From: Flammeovirgaceae bacterium SG7u.111
Lineage (GTDB): Bacteria; Bacteroidota; Bacteroidia; Cytophagales; Flammeovirgaceae
NCBI GenBank assembly: GCA_034044135.1
Contig: CP139021.1
Span: 2,185,635 to 2,249,634, forward strand
DNA length: 64,000 nt
Direction of reading: 5' to 3'
In this document: positions 62,977-64,000 of the stretch, piece by piece
How positions within the stretch are numbered: the first letter of the stretch is position 1
Layout of the letters: each line of letters starts with the position of its first letter
The notes under the pieces: model-generated
Told to the model about the DNA's origin: nothing
Databases searched by the model: none
What the model saw: only the letters and a program-made list of their open reading frames with translations
Program-made: the position numbers and the translations under genes

Positions 62977-63753
62977 TTAATTAAATTCCGAACCTAATAT
63001 TTCTTCACCAAACTTTTCCCCTTTCGAAATCCAAAAGTTGTTGTAGCCTCCGCCAATTTGAATAGCGATGTAGTTGCTAGCCAACATTTCCAAAATTGCT
63101 AGGAAATTGAAAATAACAGCAATCTTGTTCGCATCCAAAGAGATGAGCTTTTCGAAAGAAAGGCGCTCTTGTGTTCCAAGCATGTTCAAAATATAGCCTT
63201 TTTGTTCTTCTACTTTGTAAGGGTAGGGGGTTACCTTGTGGATGGGCCGTTCTTTTACCTCGCTCATGCGTTTCATTACTTGCTGGTAAACTTTTAAGAG
63301 TTTGTAAAGGTCGAGCTCTTCCATTTCAGAGTCTACATTGCTCGTTTCGCTAAGCTTTTTTATTTCTTTCACCACATTGCCCCGCTTTTCTTTTTGGAGC
63401 ATGGTTTCTTCCCAAGCTTCCAGCTCGCCCAGTACCGACTTGTACTTTTTGTATTCTAACAAGTGCCTCACCAGCTCTTCTCTTGGGTCAATTTCATTAC
63501 CTTCCTCGTCTTTTTCCACCCTTGGGAGCAACATCTTGGCTTTGATCCGCATCAAGGTAGAAGCCACCAAAATAAATTCGCTGGCTACTTCCATGTTCAT
63601 CTTTTCTAACTGGTGGAGGTAGTCCAAAAAATCTTGTGTGATGCTAGATATAGGAATATCGTGGATATCCAACTCATCCCTTCTGATGAAAAAGAGCAAG
63701 AGATCGAACGGACCTTCAAATAGTGGGATTTTTACCTCAAAATGTTCTTCCAA
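62977..63753 (-). CDS. scpA: segregation and condensation protein A
   Basis: 258 residues. EVKIPLFEGPFDLLLFFIRRDELDIHDIPI is the ScpA signature at the N-terminus (binds the SMC head), with MRIKAKMLLPRVE and DPREELVRHLLEYKKYKSVL in the middle and a winged-helix end (LGTQERLSFEKLISLDANKIAVIFNFLAILEMLASNYIAIQIGG). It is the kleisin of the SMC-ScpAB chromosome-organising complex. The frame opens at a TTG (63753), with no ATG near it in frame; this is the best start available. The scpB gene is not in the window. Confidence 0.93.
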   Translation of the reverse strand: MEEHFEVKIPLFEGPFDLLLFFIRRDELDIHDIPISSITQDFLDYLHQLEKMNMEVASEFILVASTLMRIKAKMLLPRVEKDEEGNEIDPREELVRHLLEYKKYKSVLGELEAWEETMLQKEKRGNVVKEIKKLSETSNVDSEMEELDLYKLLKVYQQVMKRMSEVKERPIHKVTPYPYKVEEQKGYILNMLGTQERLSFEKLISLDANKIAVIFNFLAILEMLASNYIAIQIGGGYNNFWISKGEKFGEEILGSEFN

Positions 63754-63801
63754 AGCTTTTTGTTTAATATAAAAATCTGATAAATGAGCCTGGATATAAA
63801 T

Positions 63802-63828
63802 GTCATTCCGTGTCAGGCACGGAATGAC
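63802..63828. repeat. palindromic repeat sequence (REP-like) GTCATTCCGTG...CACGGAATGAC
   Basis: Two flawless 11-base arms around TCAGG, between scpA and the next gene. Such GTCATTCCGTG hairpins resemble the dispersed extragenic palindromes found across many Bacteroidota and other genomes. Only one copy lies in this window. Confidence 0.6.
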
Positions 63829-63840
63829 TTGCTAAAGTAT

Positions 63841-64000
63841 TTAATAAGGAGCTTTCACCTTAGCGATATCGTTAATGCGTTTCATGGCCATATCAATAGC
63901 GACTGTTTGCGCATTTTTCTTCTCGCTTACCGATTGGCTTATCACCTCTAGTGATTTTCCATAAATCTTCTCCACATGAGCCTTTGTCCAATCGTGGCTT
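63841..64000 (-). CDS. probable Glu/Leu/Phe/Val dehydrogenase, C-terminal end
   Basis: Cut by the window end; the last 52 residues are visible, in frame to the TAA at 63841-63843 (ends RINDIAKVKAPY). The pattern KAHVEKIYGKSLEVISQS...AQTVAIDMAMKRI matches the closing helices of amino-acid dehydrogenases of the Glu/Leu/Phe/Val family, in which I...Y...L followed by A...A..RI is typical. Too little is visible for more; this is a tentative call. Confidence 0.4.
   Translation of the reverse strand, partial: SHDWTKAHVEKIYGKSLEVISQSVSEKKNAQTVAIDMAMKRINDIAKVKAPY

Noticed and set aside
1-64000. CRISPR array or Cas genes
   Set aside because: No regularly spaced identical short repeats and no Cas-like protein were seen on either strand.

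Overview
The window is a 64 kb chromosomal segment of a Bacteroidota bacterium, most likely a marine-type member of the Cytophagales. Reasons: AT-rich DNA; several promoters with the Bacteroidetes -33 TTG / -7 TAnnTTTG pattern; very little Shine-Dalgarno signal; families typical of the group (Reg_prop sensor fused to SpoIIE phosphatase, SiaB/SiaC, DUF2807, ThuA, ECF sigma factor paired with a membrane-anchored barrel protein, sialate O-acetylesterase, DUF5060 glycoside hydrolase lipoprotein). I recognise no species marker. No rRNA, tRNA or CRISPR array was seen.

1-10.3 kb: end of a class II aldolase, a class III aminotransferase-like enzyme, a DinB-family protein, a multi-PAS histidine kinase with an isochorismatase-like hydrolase behind it, an ECF sigma factor coupled to an anti-sigma/barrel protein, and a TetR-controlled SDR + DoxX cluster with two visible operator palindromes. 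10.4-18.4 kb: a flippase-like membrane protein, then a GbsR/MarR regulator with a perfect 30-bp palindrome and a tripartite RND efflux operon. The efflux segment is flanked by the flippase gene end and a decayed second copy of that end.

18.4-33.5 kb: DUF2807 protein, D-cysteine desulfhydrase/ACC deaminase homologue, and a 1525-residue protein with three TIR domains, a membrane helix, a WD40 propeller and a helical tail (the strongest candidate for something new). Then small membrane/secreted proteins including a likely LAS-type zinc peptidase, rmlA, rpiB, two glycosyltransferases, a nucleoside hydrolase lipoprotein and a serine hydrolase.

33.5-40.7 kb is a mobile-element zone: an IS3-type remnant with an internal deletion, two IS5-type elements placed back to back with their own target duplications, and an IS1-type element with an 8-bp target duplication. 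Beside them lies a phospho-switch set: a propeller-SpoIIE phosphatase convergent with SiaB-like kinase and SiaC-like substrate genes. 41.9-49.8 kb: GH3 enzyme, thioesterase, SLC13/TrkA-C transporter, secreted proteins, ThuA protein and pseudouridine synthase.

49.8-58.6 kb is a minus-strand catabolic cluster (DUF5060 hydrolase lipoprotein, isopropylmalate/tartrate dehydrogenase-like enzyme, cyclase-family hydrolase, DUF1537 four-carbon acid sugar kinase, ACS-type MFS transporter, Gfo/Idh/MocA oxidoreductase) divergent from a LacI regulator, probably for uptake and breakdown of a sugar acid released from a glycan. The window ends with glmS, a sialate O-acetylesterase, scpA and the end of a probable amino-acid dehydrogenase gene.
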